Part shown: in pieces, positions 9,449-17,666 of the stretch | How positions within the stretch are numbered: position 1 is the stretch's first letter | How the letters are laid out: every line of letters starts with the position of its first letter | Source of the DNA: Wolbachia endosymbiont of Ctenocephalides felis wCfeJ | Lineage (GTDB): Bacteria; Pseudomonadota; Alphaproteobacteria; Rickettsiales; Anaplasmataceae | Reading direction: 5' to 3' | DNA: 64,000 bases | NCBI RefSeq assembly: GCF_012277315.1 | Contig: NZ_CP051157.1 | Location: 124,001 to 188,000 of the forward strand | Made by a program: the position numbers and the translations under genes | Notes under the pieces: generated by a model | What the model was told of the DNA's origin: nothing | The model's input: only the letters and a program-made list of their open reading frames with translations | The model's database searches: none

Positions 9449-9761
9449 TGTAAAATTTAGTGTGAGAATTTTTAATATTAACAAAACAGCTCAAAAGGAA
9501 AACTGATTTCACATAGATATAGTGCACGTCATATTAACAAACCTTTTATATTTATCAAATGGAGCCTCCCGCTTCATGTTTTTTGTTCCTTGCTAGGCAA
9601 CATAAAGCATCATTTACACAGCTAGAATTGGCTTTAATGCTTACCATCATGTTGTTTATGCAAAATATACTAATATAAGTATATATTTTTATAATCGCGT
9701 TATTATTTATTTAACAAAGTGTTAGTATAATCTATTCACTAGATTAAACGGAGAAAATTGA
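9449..9761. other. divergent intergenic region
   Basis: About 310 bases separate purN (minus) from the following plus-strand gene. It is AT-rich and carries no open frame I would call a gene. The only site I can point to is the TATAAT near 9726. No tRNA or clear hairpin was seen. Confidence 0.5.
9726..9731 (+). promoter_or_regulatory. probable -10 box (TATAAT)
   Basis: A perfect TATAAT lies 31 bases before the ATG at 9762. The hexamer 17 bases upstream, TTATTT, is only a weak match to a -35 box. In such AT-rich DNA a chance match is possible, but the place is right. Confidence 0.35.
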
Positions 9762-10178
9762 ATGAGCAAGTTACCACACAATGCAAAAATAAGTAAATCT
9801 CAAGTTACTCAGTGGGAAGTAATAAAAAATTGTGAATATGCTGATAATTGCTTGTCAAAGATAGTAACCTTATACGTCATTAAAATGGCTCATCTGTCAG
9901 ATCTTTACGCGAGCAGTGAACCTGAAATTAACACTATTCTGGCAAGAATAAGCGTAACAAGCGAAAACGTATTTTTAAATAAGGCTACTACTATTGAAAT
10001 TATGGAAGATATTTTTCCACGTAAATTCAACAGTAAGAAGAAAAATAACATATCAAGACTAGAAGACTTGTACAATTATCTATGTTCTGTTGTTGGCAAT
10101 AGTCTTCCGAGGGAAATGCTTGAAAGCCTAGTGAGAGAATACAAAGATGCTGTTAATCTATTTAAAGCAATTACTTAA
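9762..10178 (+). CDS. hypothetical protein
   Basis: I do not recognise this 138-residue protein. GGAGA lies 8-12 bases before the ATG and a TATAAT box lies upstream, so expression is credible. The protein is soluble and mainly helical, with a basic centre (PRKFNSKKKNN) and no signal peptide. Its end overlaps the end of mnhE on the other strand by eight bases. Small helical proteins of this sort are frequent in Wolbachia; no function is inferred. Confidence 0.7.
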   Translation: MSKLPHNAKISKSQVTQWEVIKNCEYADNCLSKIVTLYVIKMAHLSDLYASSEPEINTILARISVTSENVFLNKATTIEIMEDIFPRKFNSKKKNNISRLEDLYNYLCSVVGNSLPREMLESLVREYKDAVNLFKAIT

Positions 10179-10695
10179 TTGATCTCAGTATTTTTAAGAC
10201 TTTATTCTCTATTTCAGAAACGCCGCTCTCAAGGCTTTTATCCATCAAGCACATGGTGGATAGGTATGTTTGTTGTTTTCTTACAACATCGATAGTTAAA
10301 GTACCAGGAGTGATTGTGACTGAATTTGCAAACAATGTAATGCTCTTATCGTTATGTCCTTTGCATTTCTTTAAGATGATGATTGGCTCAAGCTTAAGTT
10401 TAGCTTGTAACACCTTTTTTGTTACATAAATGCTTGATAAAATTACTTGACATACTAACCATGGTATATACTTTGCCAGTAACTTACAAAACGACAGCTT
10501 GCCTGCACCATTTAAGATCTGGCTGAGAGCGCTTTCAGCATCTATCAACCGTTTAAAAATAAACAATGTGAATATAGAGGAGAATATCCCACAAAGAACA
10601 AAAAACGGCTCAAAGTAACCAGACAAGACAGTCCAAAGGAAAAACAGGATTATAAAAGACAGAAAAAAAAATTTAATTTTTTGCCTAAGATTCAT
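10171..10695 (-). CDS. mnhE: cation/H+ antiporter subunit E (MnhE/MrpE family)
   Basis: A subunit of the Mrp/Mnh multi-subunit Na+/H+ antiporter in the inner membrane. The 174 residues start with two hydrophobic spans (about 8-26 and 30-48). The family segment KYIPWLVCQVILSSIYVTKK follows, and then the conserved SVTITPGTLTIDV. The other Mnh subunits are not in the window; in Rickettsiales they are often dispersed. Its stop lies inside the last codons of the convergent hypothetical gene. Confidence 0.9.
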   Translation of the reverse strand: MNLRQKIKFFFLSFIILFFLWTVLSGYFEPFFVLCGIFSSIFTLFIFKRLIDAESALSQILNGAGKLSFCKLLAKYIPWLVCQVILSSIYVTKKVLQAKLKLEPIIILKKCKGHNDKSITLFANSVTITPGTLTIDVVRKQQTYLSTMCLMDKSLESGVSEIENKVLKILRSIK

Positions 10696-10809
10696 AGCTT
10701 GCAGTATAGCTCGAATGATTTCTTAAGGGAAGATAATAATCGCTTATAAGTTTATAGTGCCCTCAACTTGTGACATTACGCTGCATGCTGAAATGTTATG
10801 ATGTAGTTT

Positions 10810-10827
10810 ACTTCGTCTAGGCGAAGT
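10810..10827. other. perfect inverted repeat in divergent promoter region
   Basis: ACTTCG and CGAAGT form a six-base perfect inverted repeat around TCTAGG, between the starts of mnhE (minus) and the terC-like gene (plus). It could be an operator for a dimeric regulator or a small hairpin in the 5' leader of the plus-strand gene. There is no other evidence for either. Confidence 0.3.
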
Positions 10828-10881
10828 CACTTAATTTTTACATATATATTGTATAGTAAAATAGCTGAACCCGGAACGAGA

Positions 10882-11598
10882 ATGTTAGCTGAGGCTTGGA
10901 CTTTACTGATACTTACACTACTTGAAACTATACTCAACGTAGATAATTTAATCTTCATTTCTCTGGCGATAGATAAAGTACCAAATGCGCTAAAAGAAAG
11001 GGTACGTCTTATGGGCCTTGGACTAGCGCTGTTGATGCGTTTTGTAACGCTATTTTTCACATCACACATATTGTCAATGCAAAAACCTATATTTCACGCT
11101 GTATCGCTCAACATTTCGATAAAAGATTTACTTATGATAGCAGGAGGATTGTTTCTCATTATTAAAGGTGCTACAGAGTTATGGGATAACATTTTTTTAC
11201 GCAAGGAAATCAAAAAAAGAATAGGTGTCAAGTCACAACTGGTTTCAGTTGTATTGCAAATTATATTAATAGATTTAGTTTTTTCGGTTGATTCTTTATT
11301 AACTGCTATAGCATTAACTCATAACATGGTAATAATTGCTATAGCGTATACGTTCTCCATACTAGCTATGGTATTTTTATCGAGCTATACTGCTCAGTTA
11401 ATTAGATCTAGTCCAGGTTTAAAAACAATTGCCATTTTATTTATTTTACTCGTTGGTGTGTACCTGATGTTTGAAGGACTTCACATAGAATTGCCAAAAG
11501 AATATTTGTATTCTTCATTTATATTTGCATTACTTGTAGAAGCTATAAATAGTATAAAGAAAAAAGTGCGGTGTAGGAAGAAGAAAGAACAGCCCTAG
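10882..11598 (+). CDS. TerC family integral membrane protein
   Basis: A 238-residue membrane protein of the TerC family, with about seven hydrophobic spans. The two Asp-containing motifs of the family are present: LETILNVDNLIFISLA near the N-terminus and IDLVFSVDSLLTAIAL in the middle. TerC proteins are linked to metal-ion (notably manganese) export at sites of secretion. ATG 10882 gives the standard N-terminus; a TTG at 10849 would add 11 residues. The stop is one base from the guaA stop on the other strand. Confidence 0.93.
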   Translation: MLAEAWTLLILTLLETILNVDNLIFISLAIDKVPNALKERVRLMGLGLALLMRFVTLFFTSHILSMQKPIFHAVSLNISIKDLLMIAGGLFLIIKGATELWDNIFLRKEIKKRIGVKSQLVSVVLQIILIDLVFSVDSLLTAIALTHNMVIIAIAYTFSILAMVFLSSYTAQLIRSSPGLKTIAILFILLVGVYLMFEGLHIELPKEYLYSSFIFALLVEAINSIKKKVRCRKKKEQP

Positions 11599-11599
11599 A

Positions 11600-13162
11600 T
11601 TATTCCCACTCAATAGTTGCCGGTGGTTTGGAAGTTAAGTCGTAGACAACTCTATTTACTCCGGAAACGTTATTAACGATTATGCTGCTGACGTCCTGTA
11701 AGAAACTCCAAAATACTAACGCATGTTGATTTTTATCTTCAAATGGAAATGCATCGGCTGTCATACCATCAGAAGATGTTACAGCTCTCAAAGCGCAAAC
11801 ATATCCATATGTACGATTATCCCCCATAACCCCTACAGTTTTTATTGGCAACAGTACAGCAAAAGCCTGCCATATCTTACCATACAAATCGTAATTTTTC
11901 ATTGTATTGATATATATTTCATCTACCTCTTGCAATATTCGCACCTTTTCTCCATCTACTTCACCTATGATCCTCACTGCAAGTCCAGGTCCAGGAAATG
12001 GATGCTGAAATATTATTTCGTCTGAAAGACCAATTTCTTTTCCAAGTACTCTCACTTCATCTTTAAAGAGGTAGCGCAAAGGTTCTATCAGCTTTAGATT
12101 CATTTTTTCTGGCAATCCACCAACGTTATGATGAGATTTAATTGTACTGGTATTTCCTGAAGCATGTCCTGACTCAACTACGTCGGAATAGATGGTACCT
12201 TGCATTAAAAAGTCTACATCACCTATCTTTTCTGCTTCTTCTTCAAACACTTCAATGAAAGTGTTACCGATAATTTTTCGCTTTTTTTCTGGATCAGTTA
12301 TGCCTTTTAGCCTGCTTAAAAATAAGTTTGATTTATCAACGTAGTTTATTGGAATTTCTTTTAGCATGGCAATGGTCTGGTTTTTGCGTAACAATCCAGT
12401 ATCAATAAAAATACAGTTTAGTTGTTTTCCTATAGCTTTATATGTAAGAGCTGCTGCAACGCTTGAGTCAACCCCACCACTTACTGCAGCGATTACTTTT
12501 TTCTCTCCTACTAGATTCTTGATTTTTTCCTGCTGTTTTTCAATAAGTGATTTCATCGTCCAGTCTCTCTCACAACAGGCAATATCTAAGAAGTTAGAGA
12601 GCAGCTTACTACCATTTGTTGTAGGTTTAACTTCAGGATGGAATTGAGTGCAAAAAATCTTCCGTTGTTCGTTGACGATTATTGCAATTGTTTGATTTAT
12701 CACACCTGATGCGATAACAGTAAATCCCTGCGGTATACTTTCAACACTGTCTGCATGATTCATCAGCACATCCACTTCGGAATTGACTTCCCAAGTATCC
12801 TTTATAATAGGGGATTTTTTTAGTATCTTGATCTTAATTTTGCCAAATTCCTGTTTAAATTCTTTTCTTACCTTTGCCCCAAAATAATGACAAATAAGTT
12901 GCTGTCCATAGCATATCCCAAGTATAGGAACGTTTGTTGCCTCATTAAGTTTGATAATTTCATGCACTACTTCACTTGCCTCAGTACAACTGTCATTTAC
13001 AGATTGTGGTCCTCCAGAGAAAATAAACCCATTGAACTTCGATATTGTTTCAAAACTGATGTTGCTTGGAAATATCTCACAATAAACACCCATTTCCCTG
13101 ATCTGTCTTGCGATAAGCTGTGTAAACTGTGAACCAAAATCAATAATAGCAATTGCTGACAA
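11600..13162 (-). CDS. guaA: GMP synthase (glutamine-hydrolysing)
   Basis: Converts XMP to GMP. It has 520 residues and the normal layout: an N-terminal class I glutamine amidotransferase domain with nucleophile in GICYGQQ and His-Glu in FHPEV, then the ATP-pyrophosphatase domain with P-loop [11 protein letters not shown], then the dimerisation domain ending KPPATIEWE. It starts with TTG, supported by a strong GGAGGAG site five bases upstream. It is convergent with terC, with only one base between stops. Confidence 0.97.
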   Translation of the reverse strand: MSAIAIIDFGSQFTQLIARQIREMGVYCEIFPSNISFETISKFNGFIFSGGPQSVNDSCTEASEVVHEIIKLNEATNVPILGICYGQQLICHYFGAKVRKEFKQEFGKIKIKILKKSPIIKDTWEVNSEVDVLMNHADSVESIPQGFTVIASGVINQTIAIIVNEQRKIFCTQFHPEVKPTTNGSKLLSNFLDIACCERDWTMKSLIEKQQEKIKNLVGEKKVIAAVSGGVDSSVAAALTYKAIGKQLNCIFIDTGLLRKNQTIAMLKEIPINYVDKSNLFLSRLKGITDPEKKRKIIGNTFIEVFEEEAEKIGDVDFLMQGTIYSDVVESGHASGNTSTIKSHHNVGGLPEKMNLKLIEPLRYLFKDEVRVLGKEIGLSDEIIFQHPFPGPGLAVRIIGEVDGEKVRILQEVDEIYINTMKNYDLYGKIWQAFAVLLPIKTVGVMGDNRTYGYVCALRAVTSSDGMTADAFPFEDKNQHALVFWSFLQDVSSIIVNNVSGVNRVVYDLTSKPPATIEWE

Positions 13163-13255
13163 CCTACTCCTCCATTTGTTTAAAGCAATGTTTGATAATA
13201 AAGAAAATAGTGGGGCAAGTAAACCAAGACCTCTTTAAACGCTTTAATATGTAGC

Positions 13256-13793
13256 TTAAACGTTACTATTTTGAGCTGACAAGAATTTTGCACGGTGGTA
13301 GCTCAACTTTCTCGGTCCTTCCTCAGGGTTAAGGCATACTTTGAAAAATTCCCAACCATCGCAGTTCTTACCAGTAATTTCTTCGCCAACCGTAGAAGGG
13401 GCATTACACTTTTTTTCCATTATAGATAAACTTGCCTTCGTTGCTGACTATAACTTCATACGTTTTACCTTTATATTTTCCAATAAGTGTTCTACCTATA
13501 AAAAGAGCTTTTACGACTTCCCTATTTTGTATTGTGCTATATTTATTCTTAATTATTTTAACTTTTTTAGGCTGATCTGTTTGAAATTCACCCATTGGTT
13601 TATTATTCACCATATTATTTAATACCTTGTACATTATATACGTTACAACCTCGTTTTTAACTTCCTCTGCCCTTTTATCTACATATTTTTCTACTTCACT
13701 GCGCACATGCTTTTTCAAACTATCAAGAAAATTCTGCAAGTCGAGTAAAGTTAATTCAGGTGTTTCCATAGAACCCTCCAGTTTTATTATCAC
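13256..13793 (-). pseudogene. DUF2924-type protein, frameshifted relic
   Basis: The intact-looking first part encodes 129 residues and stops at 13404. The next frame continues the same family: the first ends FIYNGKKV and the second continues APSTVGEEITGKNCDGWEFF. This matches the usual DUF2924 order, in which a TYEV...Y-GK core is followed by SAIAREITG. The joint lies at a run of seven A (minus strand; 13410-13416); six would restore one frame. The full product would end at 13256 with about 50 more residues. DUF2924 genes are often phage-linked, so this may be a prophage leftover. An N-terminal coiled coil (about residues 20-55) precedes the domain. Confidence 0.65.
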
Positions 13794-13896
13794 ATATCAA
13801 TAATGCAGCTAGTATACTAAAATATCTTTAAGAAGGGTGTGCCTTAGGCGCAACTATACGGACATTGCCTATCAGGAGCAAGTAGCCTAAGGGTGT

Positions 13897-13990
13897 CATC
13901 CCAGAACCCTGTCATCCGAGTAGCTGGCACTGGGATCCATTCTTTTTTTTCACTGGATTCCAGCGTCACGCGCTGGAATGACACCCTTCG
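13897..13990. repeat. Wolbachia-type palindromic elements, intergenic
   Basis: The stretch holds a partial GGCACTGGGATCC half-palindrome and a complete ATTCCAGCG-TCACG-CGCTGGAAT hairpin followed by GACACCC. The same elements recur at about 14320, 16803, 17138, 17242, 17430, 36225 and 42091, and inside coding genes. They abut the 69-70 bp tandem array that follows. Confidence 0.8.
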
Positions 13991-14310
13991 ATGAAAATAA
14001 GAAACCTCTTATTTTCGATTTTGCGTAAAAATGAAAATAAGGCTTATCTATTTGCGTGGATAAACACAAGAGACCTCTTATTTTCGATTTTGCGTAAAAG
14101 TGAAAATAAGGCTTTATCTATTTGCATGGATGAACATAAGAAACCTCTTATTTTCGATTCTGTATAAAAATGAAAATAAGGCTTATCTATTTGCGTGGAT
14201 AAACATAAGAAACCTCTTATTTTCGATTTTGTGTAAAAATGAAAATAAGACTTTGTCTATTTGCATGGATGAAAATAAGAAACCTCTTGTTTTCGATTCT
14301 GTACAAAAAT
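13991..14310. repeat. tandem array, 69-70 bp unit, five copies
   Basis: Units start at about 14001, 14070, 14140, 14209 and 14279, with a period of 69 or 70. Each unit contains CTTATTTTC and GAAAATAAG as a perfect nine-base inverted repeat, followed by a TCTATTTGCGTGGAT segment, so each unit can form a hairpin. The same unit occurs in shorter clusters at about 16881-17010 and 17285-17405 in this orientation, and at 36050-36216 and 42222-42350 in the opposite orientation. It encodes no credible protein. Confidence 0.85.
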
Positions 14311-14318
14311 GGAAATTG

Positions 14319-14372
14319 GGATCCATTCTCTTTTTTCACTGAGTTCCAGCGTCAAGCGCTGGAATGACACTA
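14319..14372. repeat. palindromic element closing the tandem array
   Basis: GGGATCC, a T-rich spacer and GTTCCAGCG-TCAAG-CGCTGGAAT follow the last tandem unit. The arrangement mirrors the element at 13897-13990, so the array is bracketed by the palindromic family. One stem position is mismatched at the outer end. Confidence 0.7.
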
Positions 14373-14416
14373 CTTTTGCTTCAATATGCCCCCGAATAGA
14401 TACTTATAGATGAGGT

Positions 14417-15448
14417 CTAGTCACAACCCACTGCTTCACTGATGCTATTTAGTCCATCCTTTCTTATTAGCTCTGCAAGCTCTAGATTGATTTTATTTAC
14501 AACTTGAGGTCCATGGTATATGAGAGCAGTGTATAATTGTACTAAAGATGCTCCTGCCTTTATTTTCTTATATGCATCAATACCGCTTGAGATTCCGCCA
14601 CATCCTACCAATAGTATTTTACCTTTAGTAAGTTTATACATGTCACTCAATAATTTAGTTGAAAGTTTAAACAATGGCCTGCCGCTCAGCCCACCACTCT
14701 CATTATAATGAGAGCGAAGATTATCTCGACTGACCGTAGTGTTGCTCACTATCAAGCCATCAATCCTATATTCCAATGCAAGCTCAGCAATGTTTTCTTT
14801 TGTTTGTTGATCTATATCTGGTGAGATTTTCAGTATTATTGGTGTGGATTCAGAACTATCAATCGATTTCCTGGTTATAGTGATAGATTTTAGCAATTCC
14901 AATAATTCTTGTTTATTGTGCAAATTGCGTAAATTAGGTGTGTTTGGAGACGAGATGTTCAGCACTATATAGCTGCTTTTGCCGTATACCGCTCTTATCA
15001 AGTCAACATAATCACTGATTTGATCCTGCGATGTGCTATTTTTTCCTATGTTGATACCAAAAATGTAATTATCAAGCTTGGCTCTACTTATTTGCTTTAG
15101 AAAGTAATCTATTCCCTGATTGTTGAATCCCAACTTATTAATTATTCCTTCATCTTCAACTAACCGGAAGATTCTCGGTTTTTTGTTTCCATATTGAGGA
15201 TATTTAGTTACGGTGCCGGCTTCAATAAACCCAAAACCAAATGAGAGCATGGGTCTTATTACTTCTGCATTCTTATCAAAACCTGCAGCAAGACCTACAG
15301 GACTCCTAAGTTTATTACCAAAGAAGTTCACACTTAAGGATTCCGGTAGCTCCATAGGTTCTCTACAAGGCATCCTTTTCAACATCATGATCGCTAAGGA
15401 ATGGGCAATTTCAGGTGGCAGCAAAAATAGTAAATTACGTAATATCAT
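14417..15448 (-). CDS. pyrD: dihydroorotate dehydrogenase (quinone), class 2
   Basis: A membrane-associated flavoenzyme of pyrimidine synthesis that oxidises dihydroorotate and passes electrons to quinone. The 343 residues include the N-terminal helix for membrane contact (RNLLFLLPPEIAHSLA), GLAAGFDKNAEVI, and FIEAGTVT. The active-site serine loop NISSPNTPNLR and the FMN-phosphate loop LVGCGGISSG complete the set. ATG 15448 is chosen; a GTG four codons upstream is also possible. It lies between two repeat-rich intervals, with no operon partner. Confidence 0.95.
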   Translation of the reverse strand: MILRNLLFLLPPEIAHSLAIMMLKRMPCREPMELPESLSVNFFGNKLRSPVGLAAGFDKNAEVIRPMLSFGFGFIEAGTVTKYPQYGNKKPRIFRLVEDEGIINKLGFNNQGIDYFLKQISRAKLDNYIFGINIGKNSTSQDQISDYVDLIRAVYGKSSYIVLNISSPNTPNLRNLHNKQELLELLKSITITRKSIDSSESTPIILKISPDIDQQTKENIAELALEYRIDGLIVSNTTVSRDNLRSHYNESGGLSGRPLFKLSTKLLSDMYKLTKGKILLVGCGGISSGIDAYKKIKAGASLVQLYTALIYHGPQVVNKINLELAELIRKDGLNSISEAVGCD

Positions 15449-15565
15449 TTTGTAAAACACTCTTCAGCTTACTTTCTACCATGAAATACTACAAGAACAT
15501 AACCATAACTTTAAAGGAAGACGTTTTTATTGATTCTACTTATTAATCACGGATAAACTCTCTTT

Positions 15566-16579
15566 ATGAAAATCATCATTGCTACTATCTTATTCTTATT
15601 TGCTTATGGTTCGTCTGCTAAGCAAACAGATCATATTGAATTGCTTGAGTATATAATCAAGAAAATAGAAAAGGAATATGTTTGGTCTGTTGATCAAAAA
15701 ACTCTTATCAAGTATGCAATAGAAAGTGTGCTAGACAAGTTGAGCTCTGAGCTTAGCAATAAAGAACTTGCAATTGACTTTACCTCTGATTCTGATGGAA
15801 TTGAGTATTTTGAAGAGTTGTTGACGCAAATGGAAAGAGAGTATTCAAATTTAATTGACCAAAAAACTTTGATTGAATCTGCAATAATAAGAATATTTTC
15901 TAAACTAGATTCATATTCTTATTATCTCGACAGTGAAGGATTCAAAAAAATGCAACCCCAAGCACTTGAGTCCAGTGCTGTTTCAACTAAGATTATAGGA
16001 GACATAGCTTACATTAAAATCTCTGAATTCAGCGGAAGCACTGGCTATCATTTCGAAAGGCAGTGGTTTGATGTTAAAGAAAATAACAATGTCATAAAAG
16101 GTGTAATCCTTGACTTGAGGAATAATCACGGTGGGTTATTTTCTCAAGCAGTGCTGATATGTGATAGTTTTCTTGATGGTGGAAAAATAGTTACTGTAGA
16201 GAGTAGAGAGAAAAAGCATTACAACGCGAGCAAAGGAGACATGTTTTCTGAATTACCTGTAGTAGTATTGATTAACGAAAAATCTGCGTCTGCGTCTGAA
16301 ATTGTTGCTGCTGCTTTGCAGAATAATAAACGTGCTAAAATTATTGGGGTGAGATCATATGGTAAGGCTTCTGGGCAAACAATTTTTCCATTGAAAAATG
16401 GCGGTGCGATCAGTGTAACAAACAAGTTATATTATCTTCCATCTGGTGACCTTATAACAGGCGTGACGCCAGACATCGTGGTTATCAACCAAAATGATGG
16501 AAAAGATCAGCAACTTGCTAAAGGAATTGAAGTTTTGAACTCAATGCATGATCAAGCAAACTCAGGTTTATCAAAATAG
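15566..16579 (+). CDS. S41 peptidase (C-terminal processing type) without PDZ domain
   Basis: A 337-residue exported protein with a signal peptide ending near GSSA. The S41 core is present. The catalytic serine is in INEKSASASEIVAAALQ and the lysine in GVRSYGKASGQ, with GVILDLRNNHGGL before them. In normal CtpA proteins a PDZ domain of about 90 residues separates the LDSYSYYLDSEGFKKM-like segment from the core. Here only about ten residues separate them, so PDZ is missing. The N-terminal helical segment is duplicated: VDQKTLIKYAIESVLDKL near residue 41 and IDQKTLIESAIIRIFSKL near residue 95. It may therefore act on different substrates; this is inference. Confidence 0.85.
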   Translation: MKIIIATILFLFAYGSSAKQTDHIELLEYIIKKIEKEYVWSVDQKTLIKYAIESVLDKLSSELSNKELAIDFTSDSDGIEYFEELLTQMEREYSNLIDQKTLIESAIIRIFSKLDSYSYYLDSEGFKKMQPQALESSAVSTKIIGDIAYIKISEFSGSTGYHFERQWFDVKENNNVIKGVILDLRNNHGGLFSQAVLICDSFLDGGKIVTVESREKKHYNASKGDMFSELPVVVLINEKSASASEIVAAALQNNKRAKIIGVRSYGKASGQTIFPLKNGGAISVTNKLYYLPSGDLITGVTPDIVVINQNDGKDQQLAKGIEVLNSMHDQANSGLSK

Positions 16580-16603
16580 GCTTAAATTTGCTGCTGAACC
16601 TTA

Positions 16604-16746
16604 TCTGTTCAGGCAATGGCGTCAACTTAAGAGCTTCCATCAGCAAAAAGATATGACAATGTTTGAGCTTATCTACCTTGTCGCGGCTATGGAGAGAACA
16701 CAATCACTGAAACTTTTTCTTAAGTTGACACCATTGTCTGTTCAGG
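16604..16746. mobile_element. MITE-like element with terminal inverted repeats and 10-bp target duplication
   Basis: A 123-bp element (16614-16736) is bounded by CAATGGCGTCAACTTAAG and its inverted counterpart CTTAAGTTGACACCATTG, with one mismatch in 18. It is flanked on both sides by the identical 10-mer TCTGTTCAGG (16604-16613 and 16737-16746), a clear target-site duplication. A duplication of this length fits IS4-like elements. It is too short to encode a transposase and looks like a non-autonomous derivative or internal deletion. A related single end lies at about 42352. Confidence 0.8.
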
Positions 16747-16802
16747 AGCGTGGCTAATGTGCGAATATTGAAGCAAAAGTGGTGTCATCAAAGTAGCATA
16801 AT

Positions 16803-17475
16803 GATGTCATCTGAGTAGCTGGCACTGGGATCCATTCTTTTTTTACTGGATTTCAGCGTCACGCGCTGGAATGACACCCTTTGATGAAAATAAGAAACCT
16901 CTTATTTTCGATTCTGTATAAAAATGAAAATAAAGCTTATCTATTTGCATGGATGAACATAAAAAACCTCTTATTTTCGATTTTGCGTAAAAATGAAAAT
17001 AAGGCTTATCTTAAATGGTGATAGACTTCTTGCATTATGGTCACGAACATTGCAATCAGCAGGTAATTTGCGGGTGTCATCCATTTAACCTCTACGATGC
17101 ATCCAAGTAGCATAATGATGTCATCCCAGTGCCTCGACACTGGGATCCAGATTTCCATAATAATTAATGGTGTGTTTTAAATTAAAATTAGCTACTTTCT
17201 ATGCTCACCAAATCAGTTTGCTTGTGAGCAAGCAAACTTTCCTGGATTCCAGCGTCACGCGCTGGAATGACATCCTTTGATCAAAATAAAAAAACCTCTT
17301 ATTTTCGATTCTGTATAAAAATGAAAATAAGGCTTATCTATTTGCGTGGATGAACATAAAAAATCTCTTATTTTCGATTTTGCGTAAAAATGAAAATAAG
17401 GCTTAGTAGCTAACACTCGGATCCACTTTATTTTCACTGGATTCCAGCGTCACGCGCTGGAATGACACTCTTTGT
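16803..17475. repeat. repeat cluster: palindromic elements and 69-bp units
   Basis: Between the MITE and tRNA-Cys no gene is credible. The stretch holds palindromic elements (about 16825-16880; 17140-17160 with CCCAGTGCCTCGACACTGGG; 17242-17275; 17430-17470). It also holds two short runs of the 69-70 bp hairpin unit (about 16881-17010 and 17285-17405). Unique AT-rich DNA fills the rest. Copies differ by a few bases, so the cluster is not a fresh duplication. Confidence 0.75.
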
Positions 17476-17589
17476 TATAAATTTACTTTTACTCTATGGG
17501 TATCTTTTTATACTACCTTGTCTCCCTTATTTTGCCACTCCGCTGAACAGATACGCTGAACCAAGCAACTTTTGCAAGCTATATTAAAG

Positions 17590-17661
17590 AGGCCGGGACC
17601 GGAATTGAACCGGTATAAAAGGATTTGCAGTCCTCCGCATAAACCATTCTGCCACCCAGCC
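17590..17661 (-). tRNA. tRNA-Cys (GCA)
   Basis: The minus strand folds as a 72-base tRNA. The acceptor GGCTGGG pairs with CCCGGCC, with one G-U pair and discriminator U. The T-arm is CCGGTTCAATTCCGG. The anticodon stem GGAGGACTGCAAATCC places GCA in the anticodon. CCA is not encoded. Confidence 0.93.
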
Positions 17662-17666
17662 GTTTT

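Noticed and set aside
13991-14310. Possible CRISPR array
   Set aside because: The whole 69-70 bp unit is repeated, with no variable spacers, and no cas gene is near.
14100-14342. An 80-residue open frame with internal repeats (MKIRLYLFAWMNI...)
   Set aside because: It is the tandem 69-70 bp array read in one frame; the protein repeat is a side effect of the DNA repeat.
16548-16757. A 69-residue open frame reading through the MITE
   Set aside because: It lies across the inverted repeats and the target duplication, has no ribosome-binding site, and is explained by the transposon-derived DNA.
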